Shown: positions 52,522 through 62,572, counted from the stretch's first letter. The stretch: 64,000 nt of DNA from Planktothrix serta PCC 8927 (GCF_900010725.2 NZ_LR734875.1:132791-196790); one strand, 5' to 3'. Numbers and translations: made by a program. Notes: generated from the sequence alone by a model not told the origin.

Positions 52522-53094
52522 TTACTGAAACCGTCTCATCGCCTCAATTAAATGGTTAAAATAAGAACTCAATTCTATCTGTTGTTCCGGGTTAAATTCC
52601 TCAAGACCAAAGGTTTTTAAAGCTTCTAGTCCCACAATCATCGCAGGTAACGGAACCTTTAATTCTTGATATAATAATTGCATATTCTTCAAGCCTTCCG
52701 AAGAAGTAAACGGAATACAACTTCCAGCAATTCCATAGGTAATACAGCGCAGAAAATGCCAAAAATCTCGCCAGCAAGCCTGCGCTCGTGCTGGAGGATA
52801 TAAATCTCCATCAATATTAGTAATTCCTGAGTATTCATCTAATACTTTTTGACGAGCAGAATCGATAATAGTATCCGCTTTATCTCTGAGCAATCGGGCA
52901 GATTCGAGAGCCGATGAAGACTCAGGAATCAGCGTTGCAATCTGTTCTAAGTCTTGATCGGTTAAATAACGTCCTTGATCATCAGCTTGTTGAAAGATCT
53001 CAATCACGGAGGCGGGATAGTGATTTTTCCAAGCCGCAAAACTCACAATTCGAGAAAGCGGAATTAATTGTTTAGCGCGTTCAGTTAACTGCAT
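52522..53094 (-). CDS. divergent phycobiliprotein-like protein
   Basis: 190 residues with the globin-like phycobilisome fold: SVIEIFQQADDQGRYLTDQDLEQI, ARLLRDKADTIIDSARQKVL, then AQACWRDFWHFLRCITYGIAG, matching the bilin-binding helix of alpha-type subunits; Cys107 (ACWRD) is in the position of the chromophore cysteine. It begins with a ~25-residue extension and has an unusual Trp-rich site (WRDFWHF). It is not CpcA/B, CpeA/B or a standard ApcA-F. It lies upstream of cpeC on the same strand and divergent from a HEAT protein. It might be a bilin-storing, regulatory or assembly protein. Function unknown. Confidence 0.75.
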   Translation of the reverse strand: MQLTERAKQLIPLSRIVSFAAWKNHYPASVIEIFQQADDQGRYLTDQDLEQIATLIPESSSALESARLLRDKADTIIDSARQKVLDEYSGITNIDGDLYPPARAQACWRDFWHFLRCITYGIAGSCIPFTSSEGLKNMQLLYQELKVPLPAMIVGLEALKTFGLEEFNPEQQIELSSYFNHLIEAMRRFQ

Positions 53095-53211
53095 AAAATT
53101 GGATTGATTTTTGATAGAAATTGAATCGTTACCGGAGAGAATAAAAAAATAGAAATTCTGCCCTTGATATTATATGATATTGAAGATCCCTCCCCTCCTC
53201 AACCTGAAATC

Positions 53212-53871
53212 ATGGAACTCAGCGAAATTAAAGCCTGTTTAGCCAACACCAACCCCAAAGACCGACTCAAAGCCATTCAAGAATTGCATCAGTATGAACC
53301 CGAAGTCGCCATTCCCTTACTCTTGAGTCAAATGCAGGAAAAAGACTTTTTAGTTCGGTCTTTTGTCGCCATGGGTTTGGGGAAACAACGCACCGCCGAG
53401 TCCTTAGCCGCTTTGTTACAAATGGTTAAATTTGACCGCGATGCTAATGTTCGAGCCGAAGCCAGCAATTCCCTATCCCTATTTGGACAACCCGTTGCTT
53501 CTCATCTGGTCGCTGCATTTTACCAAGACGACAACTGGCTCGTGCGTCGAAGTATTATTGGAGCGTTGGTAGAATTAGACTGTCCAGAACACCTATTAGA
53601 AATCTGTGTTTGTGGGATTGACGGAGAAGATCTAACGGTACAAGAAGCCTGTATCGATAGTTTAGCCTTCCTCGCTAGTAGCTCCCAACGAGAAAAAGCT
53701 CTACCACAACTTCTATCTAAAGTCAAGGATTCTTCCTGGCGAATTCGGGCGAGGGTTGCTCGCGCTCTGCATCGCTTTTCCAGTCCCCAAGCCGAAACCG
53801 CCTTAGAAGCATTGAAACAGGATGAAGATCATCGCGTGGTGGCTGCGGTACTGGAAAACTTTGTAAGTTGA
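53212..53871 (+). CDS. HEAT-repeat protein of the phycobilisome cluster
   Basis: 219 residues from ATG 53212 (the frame also allows TTG at 53164). Six or so HEAT repeats: DRLKAIQELHQYEPEVAIPLL, FLVRSFVAMGLGKQRTAESLAALL, NVRAEASNSLSLFGQPVASHL, WLVRRSIIGALVELD, WRIRARVARALHRFSSPQAE. It belongs to the same broad class as CpcE/CpcF/CpeY lyases and the NblB/IaiH proteins, and its size fits the latter conserved cyanobacterial type. It precedes pebA by 78 bp. Whether it acts on bilins or in iron-sulfur/pigment turnover is not decided by sequence. Confidence 0.7.
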   Translation: MELSEIKACLANTNPKDRLKAIQELHQYEPEVAIPLLLSQMQEKDFLVRSFVAMGLGKQRTAESLAALLQMVKFDRDANVRAEASNSLSLFGQPVASHLVAAFYQDDNWLVRRSIIGALVELDCPEHLLEICVCGIDGEDLTVQEACIDSLAFLASSSQREKALPQLLSKVKDSSWRIRARVARALHRFSSPQAETALEALKQDEDHRVVAAVLENFVS

Positions 53872-53949
53872 AGAAATGTTACTTTCTTTAATAAAAGCCA
53901 GACAAGTTCGGTGGGCTTCCGTTAATCTAAACGGATAACATTAAAACCC

Positions 53950-54690
53950 GTGTCAAGTTTTATGTATCAGCCGTTTCAGGAATTTTTAGAAGCAGAGATC
54001 TTTTCTCGTTTCCAGGTGGTCAGTCGTTCTATTCCCGCCGGATTAGAGTCTAACGTCAGTGAACGGGGAAAAAATCCCGCCCGGATTCAAAGTTGGTGCT
54101 ATGAATGTCCTCAATTGCGGAAAATTCGCTACACCTATATTGATGCAGGTGAAACGGCTCAAATTTTTAATAGTGTCATTTATCCCAATTATCACTACGA
54201 TTTACCCATTTTAGGGATTGATTTCTTATCATTTGGTCAAGTTAAAAATTTAGTGGTTTTAGATTTTCAACCTTTATTTCGAGATGAAGGATATCAACAA
54301 AAATATATTGAACCCCTGCGTCCTCTTTGGGAAAAATATGATGATTTAGCTCAGGATTTACCCATGAAATTCTATGATGCGAATCAGTATTTTTCTAAAT
54401 ATATCCTGTTTGCTAAAACCGATGCAGCCACCGTTAGAGGAAAGGTATTTTCAGCTTATCAGGACTATATTCATCTCTATTGGGAATTGTTACAAAACTC
54501 CCAACCGCTTTCAGATTCTAAAAGAATTCAAGAAGTTATTAAAGCCCAAAAAGCTTATGATCAATATAGCGCTGACCGAGATCCAGCATCCGGCTTATTT
54601 AGTAGCTATTTTGGTCATGAATGGGCGGAACGTTTTCTCTATGAATTTTTATTTGAAGATGCTGTTCCCTTAGCGGTTGCTACCAAATAA
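53950..54690 (+). CDS. pebA: 15,16-dihydrobiliverdin:ferredoxin oxidoreductase PebA
   Basis: 246 residues (GTG at 53950; Met5 at 53962 is the alternative). Ferredoxin-dependent bilin reductase (FDBR) family: [56 protein letters not shown], and [25 protein letters not shown]. The Asp in [10 protein letters not shown] is a conserved catalytic residue. It reduces biliverdin IX-alpha at the 15,16 double bond. pebB follows 16 bp downstream, the two together making phycoerythrobilin. Assigned PebA by order and by similarity of both ends to that subfamily. Confidence 0.9.
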   Translation: MSSFMYQPFQEFLEAEIFSRFQVVSRSIPAGLESNVSERGKNPARIQSWCYECPQLRKIRYTYIDAGETAQIFNSVIYPNYHYDLPILGIDFLSFGQVKNLVVLDFQPLFRDEGYQQKYIEPLRPLWEKYDDLAQDLPMKFYDANQYFSKYILFAKTDAATVRGKVFSAYQDYIHLYWELLQNSQPLSDSKRIQEVIKAQKAYDQYSADRDPASGLFSSYFGHEWAERFLYEFLFEDAVPLAVATK

Positions 54691-54706
54691 AAATTTTTCA
54701 ACTAAT

Positions 54707-55468
54707 ATGACGCTCTATCAACCCTTTTTAGATTACGCCCTTACTCTTCTTGAAGAAAAACTTCCCCTAACTTCTTACCCCATTCCCCCAGGATTTGAAC
54801 AAAAAGAACAGGTAACAGGAACAGGAAAAAGACAGCAAGTTGTGATGACCACCAGTTACGGTTATCAAACACCCAAACTGCGACAAATTCGAGCCGCTCA
54901 TGTTCAAGGGGGAGAAGCTTTACAAGTTCTCAACTTTGTGATTTTCCCCCATTTAAACTATGATTTACCATTTTTTGGGGCTGATTTAGTTACCCTACCA
55001 GGAGGACATTTAATCGCCTTAGATATGCAGCCGTTATTTCATAATTCTGCTTATCAACAAAAATATACTCACCCAATATTGCCTATTTTTCAAAACTATC
55101 AACAACATTTACCTTGGGGGGGAGATTTCCCCGAAGAAGCGCACCCCTTCTTTTCTCCGGCTTTTTTATGGACTCGTCCTCAAGAAACAGAAGTTGTTAA
55201 AACCCATGTTTTTGAAGCGTTTAAAGCTTATTTACAAGCCTATCTGGAATTTGTAGAACAAGCCCAACCCATTGATAATTCTGAGCAACGCCAAGACATT
55301 TTACAAGCCCAAAAACGTTATGTTAGTTATCGGGCTGAAAAAGACCCCGCACGGGGAATGTTTACTCGTTTCTATGGGGAAGAATGGACTGAGGAATATA
55401 TTCACGGGTTTCTATTTGATTTAGAACGTTATCTGGAGCAATCCGCACCGTCGAGACGGAGATTGTAA
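54707..55468 (+). CDS. pebB: phycoerythrobilin:ferredoxin oxidoreductase PebB
   Basis: 253 residues from ATG 54707 (in-frame codons upstream overlap the end of pebA). FDBR family: [64 protein letters not shown], and [31 protein letters not shown]. It converts 15,16-dihydrobiliverdin to 3Z-phycoerythrobilin, the pigment of phycoerythrin, and accepts substrate directly from PebA. Length matches the family (about 255). A palindromic repeat follows. Confidence 0.92.
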   Translation: MTLYQPFLDYALTLLEEKLPLTSYPIPPGFEQKEQVTGTGKRQQVVMTTSYGYQTPKLRQIRAAHVQGGEALQVLNFVIFPHLNYDLPFFGADLVTLPGGHLIALDMQPLFHNSAYQQKYTHPILPIFQNYQQHLPWGGDFPEEAHPFFSPAFLWTRPQETEVVKTHVFEAFKAYLQAYLEFVEQAQPIDNSEQRQDILQAQKRYVSYRAEKDPARGMFTRFYGEEWTEEYIHGFLFDLERYLEQSAPSRRRL

Positions 55469-55480
55469 TATTTTATTTAT

Positions 55481-55543
55481 TGTAGGGGTGGCGTCCCTTC
55501 AAACCCTCTTTAAGCCTGGGTTTGGAAGGACATTACCCCTACA
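55481..55543. repeat. interrupted palindrome after pebB
   Basis: TGTAGGGGT (55481-55489) and ACCCCTACA (55535-55543) are the outer arms; inner arms GTCC/GGAC and AAACCC/GGGTTT continue the foldback. It may be a terminator for pebAB or a small mobile-type repeat. Confidence 0.65.
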
Positions 55544-55606
55544 GAATTTTTGTACAACTAAATCCAGATATCTTGAGAAACCCGGTTTCTAATAGCCTAC
55601 CTTCCC

Positions 55607-56194
55607 CTACATTGAAAGTAACGCTCTTTGACGATTGGTTTCCATCATTTCATCTAATTCAGAAGGTAAAACACAGCGACGTTCAGAAGAATACGTCATC
55701 AAATTAACACCATTCATCATCTTAACCGTACTAACTCTCACCCGAAAATTATCCGTAATAAACCAACAACGTTCTTGACCTTGATTGCGTTCATATTCAG
55801 TATCAATTGTTAAAACCCCATCATCAGCAAACTGATAAATCCCCACAACCGGAATGCCTTCAACATAGCCTTTATTGCGGAAGAATTTACCATAACGAGG
55901 ATTATCGGGATTAGGAACATCAATCAAAATAGCACCATAATTAGGATTAGGTTCGCCCTCCTTAAAATTTCCCTGCCACATAAAACTAGCCCCTCCAACC
56001 ACTGAAGTCGAATCAACCCCTTGTTCCGAACAAATTTCTAAGATAGTCGGATCAGTTTTATCTAAAACTTTAATAATTAAATTCGATTCTCCCGATTCAT
56101 CCGCAGCCGAATCAAAGCGATGAACGGCTCGTTGTGAAAGCCACATCCCTTCACTTTTTTTAAAAAAATCCATCATCGTCATCGGTAATTTCAT
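55607..56194 (-). CDS. S-type phycobiliprotein lyase (CpcS/CpeS family)
   Basis: 195 residues. FFKKSEGMWLSQRAVHRFDSAADESGESNLII and FMWQGNFKEGEPNPNYGAILIDVPNPDNPRYGKFFRNKGYVEGIPVVGIYQFADDGVLTI match the S-type lyase beta barrel, with RCWFITDNFRVRVSTVK near the end. A second S-type lyase next to cpeS; likely to be the phycocyanobilin enzyme for Cys82-type sites (CpcS) in phycocyanin or allophycocyanin, but CpeU is possible. It has its own promoter region and lies divergent from the pentapeptide gene. Confidence 0.8.
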   Translation of the reverse strand: MKLPMTMMDFFKKSEGMWLSQRAVHRFDSAADESGESNLIIKVLDKTDPTILEICSEQGVDSTSVVGGASFMWQGNFKEGEPNPNYGAILIDVPNPDNPRYGKFFRNKGYVEGIPVVGIYQFADDGVLTIDTEYERNQGQERCWFITDNFRVRVSTVKMMNGVNLMTYSSERRCVLPSELDEMMETNRQRALLSM

Positions 56195-56336
56195 TGACCG
56201 TTTTTCTCCTTGTTAATCAAAGTTATAGCGATTAAAATGACTATTAAACCTCTATTTTTACCATCAAAGCTGATTGACAAAGACAAATCCAGCAAACCCA
56301 AACCCAGAAACCAGGAAATATCCCCCTTAATTTCTT

Positions 56337-56370
56337 CCTTCGTGTCTTCGTGTCTTTGTGGTTCCTTCCA
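56337..56370 (-). repeat. dispersed repeat, copy 3 (CTTTGTGGTT type)
   Basis: CCTTCGTGTCTTCGTGTCTT then TGTGGTTCC, sharing the core GTGTCTTTGTGGTT with 2770-2812 and 11381-11422. Position is intergenic, between the S-type lyase and the pentapeptide gene. Confidence 0.6.
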
Positions 56371-56448
56371 CAATTAAAAAGCCGGGCGAAGGTATTGTAA
56401 GTCACCACGTCCACCGATAATATTGGGCATGATTTTTTTTCAACAACT

Positions 56449-57246
56449 ATGACCATAACCCGCCATGAAATTGTACAACTTCTCCAACACGGAAAAAGTT
56501 TAGCAAAAGCCGACTTACAAAGCCTTGATCTCCATTCCCTTGACTTATCAGGAGTTGATTTCACAGGAGCCAACTTAATTCAAGCAGATTTGAGTCACGC
56601 TAACCTAACGGGAGCAAACCTCACTGGGGCTGATTTACGCGCCGCGAACCTAACAGGAGCGAACCTCAGCGAAGCATTATTGGCAGATAGTCTATTATTT
56701 CGAGCTAATTTACAGGGATGTTGTCTCAATCAAGCTCAACTTGAGGGCGCGAAACTGCAACTGGCTCGTTATGATGGTCAGACCCTTTGGCCAGAGGGAT
56801 ATAACTACCGCAACTCCGGGGCTGTGGGGCCAAAAGCCAACCTCAACGGAGTCTATCTGAATACAGCAAATCTGAGAAACGCTGATTTGCGAGGGGTGAA
56901 CCTGCGGGGAGCCTATCTGAGTGGAGCGGATTTGAGTGGAGCCAACTTAGAAGAGGCGGCATTGAGTGGGGCGAACCTTCAAGGCGCGTTGCTGACGGGG
57001 GCTTATTTACGCAAAGCCCGTTTAGTTGGAACCGAGATTCAGGGGGTAGATTTCCGGGCGGCCGACTTAACCGATGCTAACCTAGAGCAAATTGAAAGTA
57101 TAGCTGGGGCTGACTTTACTTTAGTTCAAGGGTTGAGCGAGGAGATGAGAGCCATGTTGTGTAGTCGTCCGGCGGAAGAGTTAGGCACTTGGAACCCGTT
57201 TACCCGCCACAATACCGCCGAAAGTTTGGGGTTAGTTGAGGGTTAA
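56449..57246 (+). CDS. pentapeptide repeat protein
   Basis: 265 residues. Two blocks of A(D/N)Lxx repeats (~20-90: LDLSGVDFTGANLIQADLSHANLTGANLTGADLRAANL...; ~125-215: LNTANLRNADLRGVNLRGAYLSGADLSGANL...), quoted here only in part, form a right-handed quadrilateral beta-helix. They are separated by a linker with RYDGQTLWPEGYNYRNSGAVGP, which is shared by many cyanobacterial pentapeptide proteins. The last ~45 residues (LSEEMRAMLCSRPAEELGTWN) are non-repeating. Function unknown; it is in the phycobilisome cluster, just upstream of cpeBA with 144 bp between. Confidence 0.88.
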   Translation: MTITRHEIVQLLQHGKSLAKADLQSLDLHSLDLSGVDFTGANLIQADLSHANLTGANLTGADLRAANLTGANLSEALLADSLLFRANLQGCCLNQAQLEGAKLQLARYDGQTLWPEGYNYRNSGAVGPKANLNGVYLNTANLRNADLRGVNLRGAYLSGADLSGANLEEAALSGANLQGALLTGAYLRKARLVGTEIQGVDFRAADLTDANLEQIESIAGADFTLVQGLSEEMRAMLCSRPAEELGTWNPFTRHNTAESLGLVEG

Positions 57247-57375
57247 TTTCAGAAAGTTTACAAATTGTTAATTAGTTTCTCAGACAAAAGACAAAAAAAT
57301 GGCCTGCCTGTATTCTCATATACAAGTTAGTCACAACAACTAACGATGTCTGATTAAAAAATTCCTTTTAACTGA

Positions 57376-57945
<570 letters not shown>

Positions 57946-57984
57946 TAGCTAATGTTCTTCTAATTGATGAACTAGCTGAATTGA

Positions 57985-58521
<537 letters not shown>

Positions 58522-58573
58522 TAGACTGTAACGGACTGAATTTAAGTCAAATTATTTTTGCCTTAGATTCTAT

Positions 58574-58644
58574 AAACCTGGGTATTCTTAGTACAATGCT
58601 TTGCTACTCTAAAGCAGAGTATTGCTCAAAGAGTCCCCAGGTTT
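58574..58644 (+). terminator. long hairpin between cpeA and cpeY
   Basis: AAACCTGG (58574-58581) pairs with CCAGGTTT (58637-58644); CTTTGCT.../AAAGCAGAG inside the loop forms a second stem. There is no long T run directly after. It may attenuate transcription into cpeYZ or stabilise cpeBA mRNA. Confidence 0.6.
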
Positions 58645-58664
58645 GTTGGTTTTAAAACCGGATT

Positions 58665-59945
58665 ATGGATAAACGTTTTTTTAATCTTTATAATTTAACC
58701 GAAGAACAGGCGATCGCCCTCTTAGATACTCCCCAGGAGGAAATAGGAGAGGATGATTCTCGCTATGTAGCCGCCGCCCATTTAGTTAATTTCCCCACAG
58801 AAAATACCATACTTGCTTTAATTCGGGCGGTACAAACCCTTGATCCATCTCTGGATAATCAGATTGTACGCCGCAAGTGTGTAGAGACATTAGGACGATT
58901 GCAAGCCACCCAAGCGTTATCAATCTTTCATACCTGTTTAGCCGATCCAGATTGTTATACCGTTGAGAATGCCGTTTGGGCTCTCGGAGAAATTGAGGTC
59001 AGTGATCCCGACATACTGGAAGACATGGCTCAATTATTAGAAAAACCCGGACAACTGTATCGTACAATTATTCAGACTTTAGCCAAATTAAACTATAAAC
59101 CCGCTTTAGAACGAATTCGTAGATTGATCGATGCCGAAGATCCCCCCATTGCCTGTGCTGCACTTTCGGCCGTTTGTCGTCTGAGTCAAGATTACAGCTT
59201 GATGGATCAAGTTGTTGAGTTTCTGTACCATACCAATGTTAATGCTCGCCGGGGCTGTATTCAAGATCTAATTGATGCCCGTTATTATGCCGCGATTCCT
59301 GAAATTGCACGCTGTCCAGTATCTTTAGTATTTCGACTGCGAGGAATTCGCTTATTAGGAGAACTGGGAGAGAAAAGTGGAGAGATTAGCTTTAAGGAAA
59401 TTCAACCCAGTTTAGAACAAGTCTTGCGAGATCATCCCCATGATCTAAACTTAGTCCATGAATATGATCAGCCACCGACCCTAGAGTTTTTGATTCAAGA
59501 ACTCTATCAAACGGATTTTGGCCGTTGCTATTTAGCCAGTAAAACCCTATTAGAAACCTATCCTCAAGAAGCTCCTGAAGCATTACTGACAGCCTATCGG
59601 GAAGAAGCCCATAATGATTATGGAGCCCATTATCACGTTGTTAAACTCTTGGGTTGGTTGCGGTATGCTCCTAGTTATGATCTCTTAGTGGAAGCATTAC
59701 AAAATCCTGCCCCTCAGTTCCAGAAATCAAGAGCCGCAGCAGCCCTAGCGTTAGCAGAACTCGGAGATAAACAGGCAATTCCACTTCTGATCAATAGTTT
59801 AAACACCCGAATCTGGGATTTGAAATATGCTACATTAATGGCCTTGGAACAATTGGGGGATTCTACAGGTTATACCCTCCTCGCTAATGACCCCGATGGG
59901 TTAGTTCGAGCCAAAGCAGCCTCACTGTCCGCCGTTTATACCTAA
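58665..59945 (+). CDS. cpeY: phycoerythrobilin lyase subunit CpeY
   Basis: 426 residues. MDKRFFNLYNLTEEQAIALLDTP and HEAT repeats (RRKCVETLGRLQATQALSIFHTCL, VENAVWALGEIEVSDPDIL, HVVKLLGWLRYAPSYDLLVEAL) with DLKYATLMALEQLGD at the end are characteristic of CpeY. With CpeZ it attaches phycoerythrobilin to Cys82 of CpeA (known for Fremyella). It lies 143 bp after cpeA and 19 bp before cpeZ. Length matches the family (~430). Confidence 0.92.
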   Translation: MDKRFFNLYNLTEEQAIALLDTPQEEIGEDDSRYVAAAHLVNFPTENTILALIRAVQTLDPSLDNQIVRRKCVETLGRLQATQALSIFHTCLADPDCYTVENAVWALGEIEVSDPDILEDMAQLLEKPGQLYRTIIQTLAKLNYKPALERIRRLIDAEDPPIACAALSAVCRLSQDYSLMDQVVEFLYHTNVNARRGCIQDLIDARYYAAIPEIARCPVSLVFRLRGIRLLGELGEKSGEISFKEIQPSLEQVLRDHPHDLNLVHEYDQPPTLEFLIQELYQTDFGRCYLASKTLLETYPQEAPEALLTAYREEAHNDYGAHYHVVKLLGWLRYAPSYDLLVEALQNPAPQFQKSRAAAALALAELGDKQAIPLLINSLNTRIWDLKYATLMALEQLGDSTGYTLLANDPDGLVRAKAASLSAVYT

Positions 59946-59964
59946 CCAATAACAAATAACCATA

Positions 59965-60567
59965 ATGACTACAGATTCAGTCTTTGAACAATTAAAACAT
60001 CCCAATCCCAATCTTAGAGAACGGGCGATGGTAGAAATAGCCGAAACCCGGAATCAAGAGACAATTCCTCGGCTGATGAGTATTTTAGGGGAAGAGGATG
60101 TCACCTATCGACGCTCGGCGGTGAAAGCCTTGGGTTATATTGGCCCAGATTCCGTTCCTTCCCTAGTCAAAACTTTACTAGAAAGTGATAACACGATAAT
60201 TCGTTCCAGTTGTGCAAAGGCCTTAGCCCAGGTTGCCTATAATCACCCTGATTTGCCTTTTCCTGTAGAGGGAATGGAAGGGCTAAAAATTGCCATACAT
60301 GATCCAAATCCAGTAGTTCATATTGCTTCTGTAATGGCATTAGGAGAAATAGGATTACCCGCTTTAGATATTTTATTAGATGCGTTACAAACAACAGAGA
60401 ACCTGGGTACGGCGGTGGCGATGATTAATGCCATTAGTGCAATTCCTGATCCCCGCGTCTCTGAAGTTTTAACTCAATTAGCCAATGATGAAGCAGCCGA
60501 TACCTATATCCGCGAGTCGGCTACCAGTGCTTTATCCCGTTTAGAATTGGTATTAAAGCGTTATTAA
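59965..60567 (+). CDS. cpeZ: phycoerythrobilin lyase chaperone CpeZ
   Basis: 200 residues; HEAT repeats FEQLKHPNPNLRERAMVEIAETRNQETIPRLMSIL, VTYRRSAVKALGYIGPDSVPSLV, TIIRSSCAKALAQVA. Size and place after cpeY fit CpeZ, which works with CpeY and other lyases and also helps folding of phycoerythrin. Followed by a GAACAGGCA palindrome and a heptamer repeat tract. Confidence 0.9.
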   Translation: MTTDSVFEQLKHPNPNLRERAMVEIAETRNQETIPRLMSILGEEDVTYRRSAVKALGYIGPDSVPSLVKTLLESDNTIIRSSCAKALAQVAYNHPDLPFPVEGMEGLKIAIHDPNPVVHIASVMALGEIGLPALDILLDALQTTENLGTAVAMINAISAIPDPRVSEVLTQLANDEAADTYIRESATSALSRLELVLKRY

Positions 60568-60579
60568 TTCAGGTATGTG

Positions 60580-60600
60580 GAACAGGCATCTTGCCTGTTC
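60580..60600. repeat. GAACAGGCA palindrome after cpeZ
   Basis: GAACAGGCA (60580-60588) and TGCCTGTTC (60592-60600) with a 3-base loop. It may terminate the cpeYZ transcript. Confidence 0.6.
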
Positions 60601-60684
60601 ATTAAGTAGGGTCTCAGGTTTTAAGAAAGAAGTGTTAGAGAAATAGATTTGAACAATCAACAATATTATTGTTCGTTAAAGCCT

Positions 60685-60733
60685 GAAACCCGAAACCCGA
60701 AACCCGAAACCCGAAACCCGAAACCCGAAACCC
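60685..60733. repeat. seven tandem GAAACCC heptamers
   Basis: Seven perfect copies of GAAACCC in 49 bp, ending 7 bp before the end of the permease gene. This is a short tandem heptanucleotide repeat (STRR) typical of filamentous cyanobacteria. Confidence 0.9.
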
Positions 60734-60739
60734 ATTCTT

Positions 60740-61765
60740 TTAATATCGGATGCGTGGGTCAACACAGGCATTGAGAACATCAATTAAAATACTGGCAAGA
60801 ACAACTATTGCCGCGAAAAACACAACAATCCCTTGCACCGTTGGATAATCGCGTAAACTAATCGCTTCATATAACCGATTAGCTAAACCCGGCCAGGAAA
60901 ACGTCACTTCCGTTAAAATCGCCCCTCCTAATAAAGCCGCAAAGGTTAAACCCAAAACCGTAATCACCGGAATCATGGCATTTTTCAACGCATGGGCCAG
61001 AACAATTCGCAATTCGGGAATACCTCTAGCCCTAGCTGCTTCGACATAATCCGCTTTTAAGGTTTGTTTGAGATTCACCCGCACAATTCGCTCAAAAATA
61101 CCGCTTAACAATAACCCTAACGTTACACAGGGTAAAAACAAGTAATACAGAGCTACCCCCAATTGCATCCAGCTTCCGGTGAACAAACTATCCAGGGTAT
61201 ATAAACCACTCCAACCTTCTGGCGCAGGAACAGTCACCGGAAACCGAGTTCCCAAGGGAAACCAACCCAATTGCACCGCAAATATTAACTGAAATAACAT
61301 CCCCGCCCAAAACGGGGGAACAGCATAAGTAATAATTCCAAATAAACGCCCCCCTGTATCCCAAACCGTATCAGGATGAGACGCCGCCACCGCTCCAACG
61401 GTAATTCCCAGCGCTAAAGCCACAATCATGCTAAACAGAGCCAGTTCAACCGTTGCCGGAAAATGATTTTGGATAATTTGCCAAACGGTTTCTCCGCGAC
61501 TGGTGAGGGACGTTCCTAAATTCAAGTGGAGCAGGTTGCCCATATAGTCAAAATATTGTTGCCATAGAGAGCCCTTTAACCCCAATTGCGATCGCAACGC
61601 TTCTTTGGCGGCTTCCGGCGCACGGGGGCCAAGAATTGCATCGACTGGATCTCCGGGGGTAGCGCGTAACAACAAAAAAACTACGGTGGTAATTGTCCAC
61701 AGCATTAACGGAGCCAGGAGTAAACGAGTAAAGACGTAATATTGTAAAGCTCTGGAACGAGACAT
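60740..61765 (-). CDS. ABC transporter permease, dipeptide/oligopeptide type (DppB-like)
   Basis: 341 residues from Met at 61765; earlier codons of the frame fall in a repeat tract and are not homologous. Six transmembrane helices with N-terminal YYVFTRLLLAPLMLWTITTVVFLLLRATPGDPVDAILGPRAP, and the permease EAA loop (ADYVEAARARGIPELRIVLAHALKNAMIPVITVLG) that contacts the ATPase. Substrate probably peptides or nickel/related. No other transporter gene is in the window; the partner permease may follow outside this locus. Ends ACVDPRIRY, as usual in the family. Confidence 0.9.
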   Translation of the reverse strand: MSRSRALQYYVFTRLLLAPLMLWTITTVVFLLLRATPGDPVDAILGPRAPEAAKEALRSQLGLKGSLWQQYFDYMGNLLHLNLGTSLTSRGETVWQIIQNHFPATVELALFSMIVALALGITVGAVAASHPDTVWDTGGRLFGIITYAVPPFWAGMLFQLIFAVQLGWFPLGTRFPVTVPAPEGWSGLYTLDSLFTGSWMQLGVALYYLFLPCVTLGLLLSGIFERIVRVNLKQTLKADYVEAARARGIPELRIVLAHALKNAMIPVITVLGLTFAALLGGAILTEVTFSWPGLANRLYEAISLRDYPTVQGIVVFFAAIVVLASILIDVLNACVDPRIRY

Positions 61766-61773
61766 GATAGATG

Positions 61774-61815
61774 GTTGACGGTTGACAGTTGACAGTTGAC
61801 AGTTGACAGTTGACA
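61774..61815. repeat. six tandem GTTGACA heptamers
   Basis: Five GTTGACA plus one GTTGACG copy just upstream of the permease start; an STRR tract. Confidence 0.88.
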
Positions 61816-61891
61816 TTCCTAGGCAGGTGGAGAAATAATCAAGGCACCTAAGACCTGAAGCCCGTTTTCCTGTGATATAAAGCAATTGTAG

Positions 61892-61917
61892 GGTGCGTAA
61901 GCTGTATCGCACGCACC
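61892..61917. repeat. GGTGCGT palindrome
   Basis: GGTGCGT (61892-61898) with ACGCACC (61911-61917). The TAGGGTGCGT...ACGCACC pattern is a common dispersed cyanobacterial repeat. Confidence 0.6.
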
Positions 61918-61924
61918 AAAATTT

Positions 61925-61970
61925 AACAATTAACAATTAACAATTAACAGTCAACCGTCAACCATCAACA
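61925..61970. repeat. heptamer tract AACAATT/AACNGTC
   Basis: Six imperfect heptamers: AACAATT three times, then AACAGTC, AACCGTC and AACCATC. It ends 2 bp before the stop of the small gene at 61973. Related in reverse complement to the GTTGACA tract at 61774. Confidence 0.8.
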
Positions 61971-61972
61971 CT

Positions 61973-62314
61973 TTAATGTCCTAGTAACGATTCAAAAGTA
62001 GTGCGAAGGAATTTGAGGTCAGCGACTCTGGCGACTAATAGATTTTCTTGTCCGGCGTCTTCCAGGCGAGTTTTCCAATATTGGATGCTGTCGGCGTTGT
62101 TCATCCAGAAGTGAATCACCGTATCGACCACTTGATCAACGTTCCAACCTTGTTGAGGAGAAACCGTCTGCACCGATTCAATAAAGGTATCGAGGGTACA
62201 TTTGCGATTTCCCAAGTATTCAACCCCTGGGGCGGGTTGTTCAGTTAATTCTTGTTGTTGATAAAAAAAGGAAAGAATGGGAGAAACACCGACTAAATCG
62301 AAGGTGTATGGCAT
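61973..62314 (-). CDS. conserved cyanobacterial hypothetical protein
   Basis: 113 residues; starts MPYTFDLVGVSPILSFFYQQ, continues with VEYLGNRKCTLDTFIESVQTVSPQQGW and ends FLRTTFESLLGH. It is compact, mixed alpha/beta by look, without signal peptide or membrane segments. AGGAGGAACC precedes the ATG, a strong Shine-Dalgarno, so it is a real gene. I do not know a function. It stands alone between two repeat tracts; similar proteins seem confined to cyanobacteria. Confidence 0.7.
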   Translation of the reverse strand: MPYTFDLVGVSPILSFFYQQQELTEQPAPGVEYLGNRKCTLDTFIESVQTVSPQQGWNVDQVVDTVIHFWMNNADSIQYWKTRLEDAGQENLLVARVADLKFLRTTFESLLGH

Positions 62315-62447
62315 AGGTTCCTCCTGTTCATTTTTAATATTTGCTGGTTATACCAAGTTTTCCGGGCTAATAACGTAAATTTACCTACAAGTTACCCAGA
62401 TTTTTTTGATTTTAATGCAGACTTTAGAAAAATTCACAAGGTAGAAT

Positions 62448-62572
62448 CAGTTATCAGTCATCAGTCATCAGTTATCAGTTAAGAGTTAAGAGTTAAAAGC
62501 TAATAGTCAAGAGTATTAATTAACAGTTGTTTCCTACACTGATAACTGATAACTGGTAACTGGCAACTGATT
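62448..62572. repeat. inverted pair of heptamer tracts
   Basis: Left arm 62448-62510 with nine heptamers of the CAGTTAT/CAGTCAT/GAGTTAA type; right arm 62538-62572 with five ACTGATA/ACTGGTA units, which are the reverse complement. The two arms can fold back. They fill most of the 334-bp gene-free stretch 62315-62648; nothing else was seen there. Confidence 0.8.

Noticed and set aside
55578..55592. GAAACCCGGTTTCT near-palindrome as a regulatory operator
   Set aside because: Similar CCCGGTTTCT sequences occur near 11130 and 12575 in unrelated contexts, so it is more likely a dispersed repeat.
56244..56573. 109-codon reading frame on the minus strand
   Set aside because: It runs antisense over the start of the pentapeptide gene and across a dispersed repeat; low-complexity composition.
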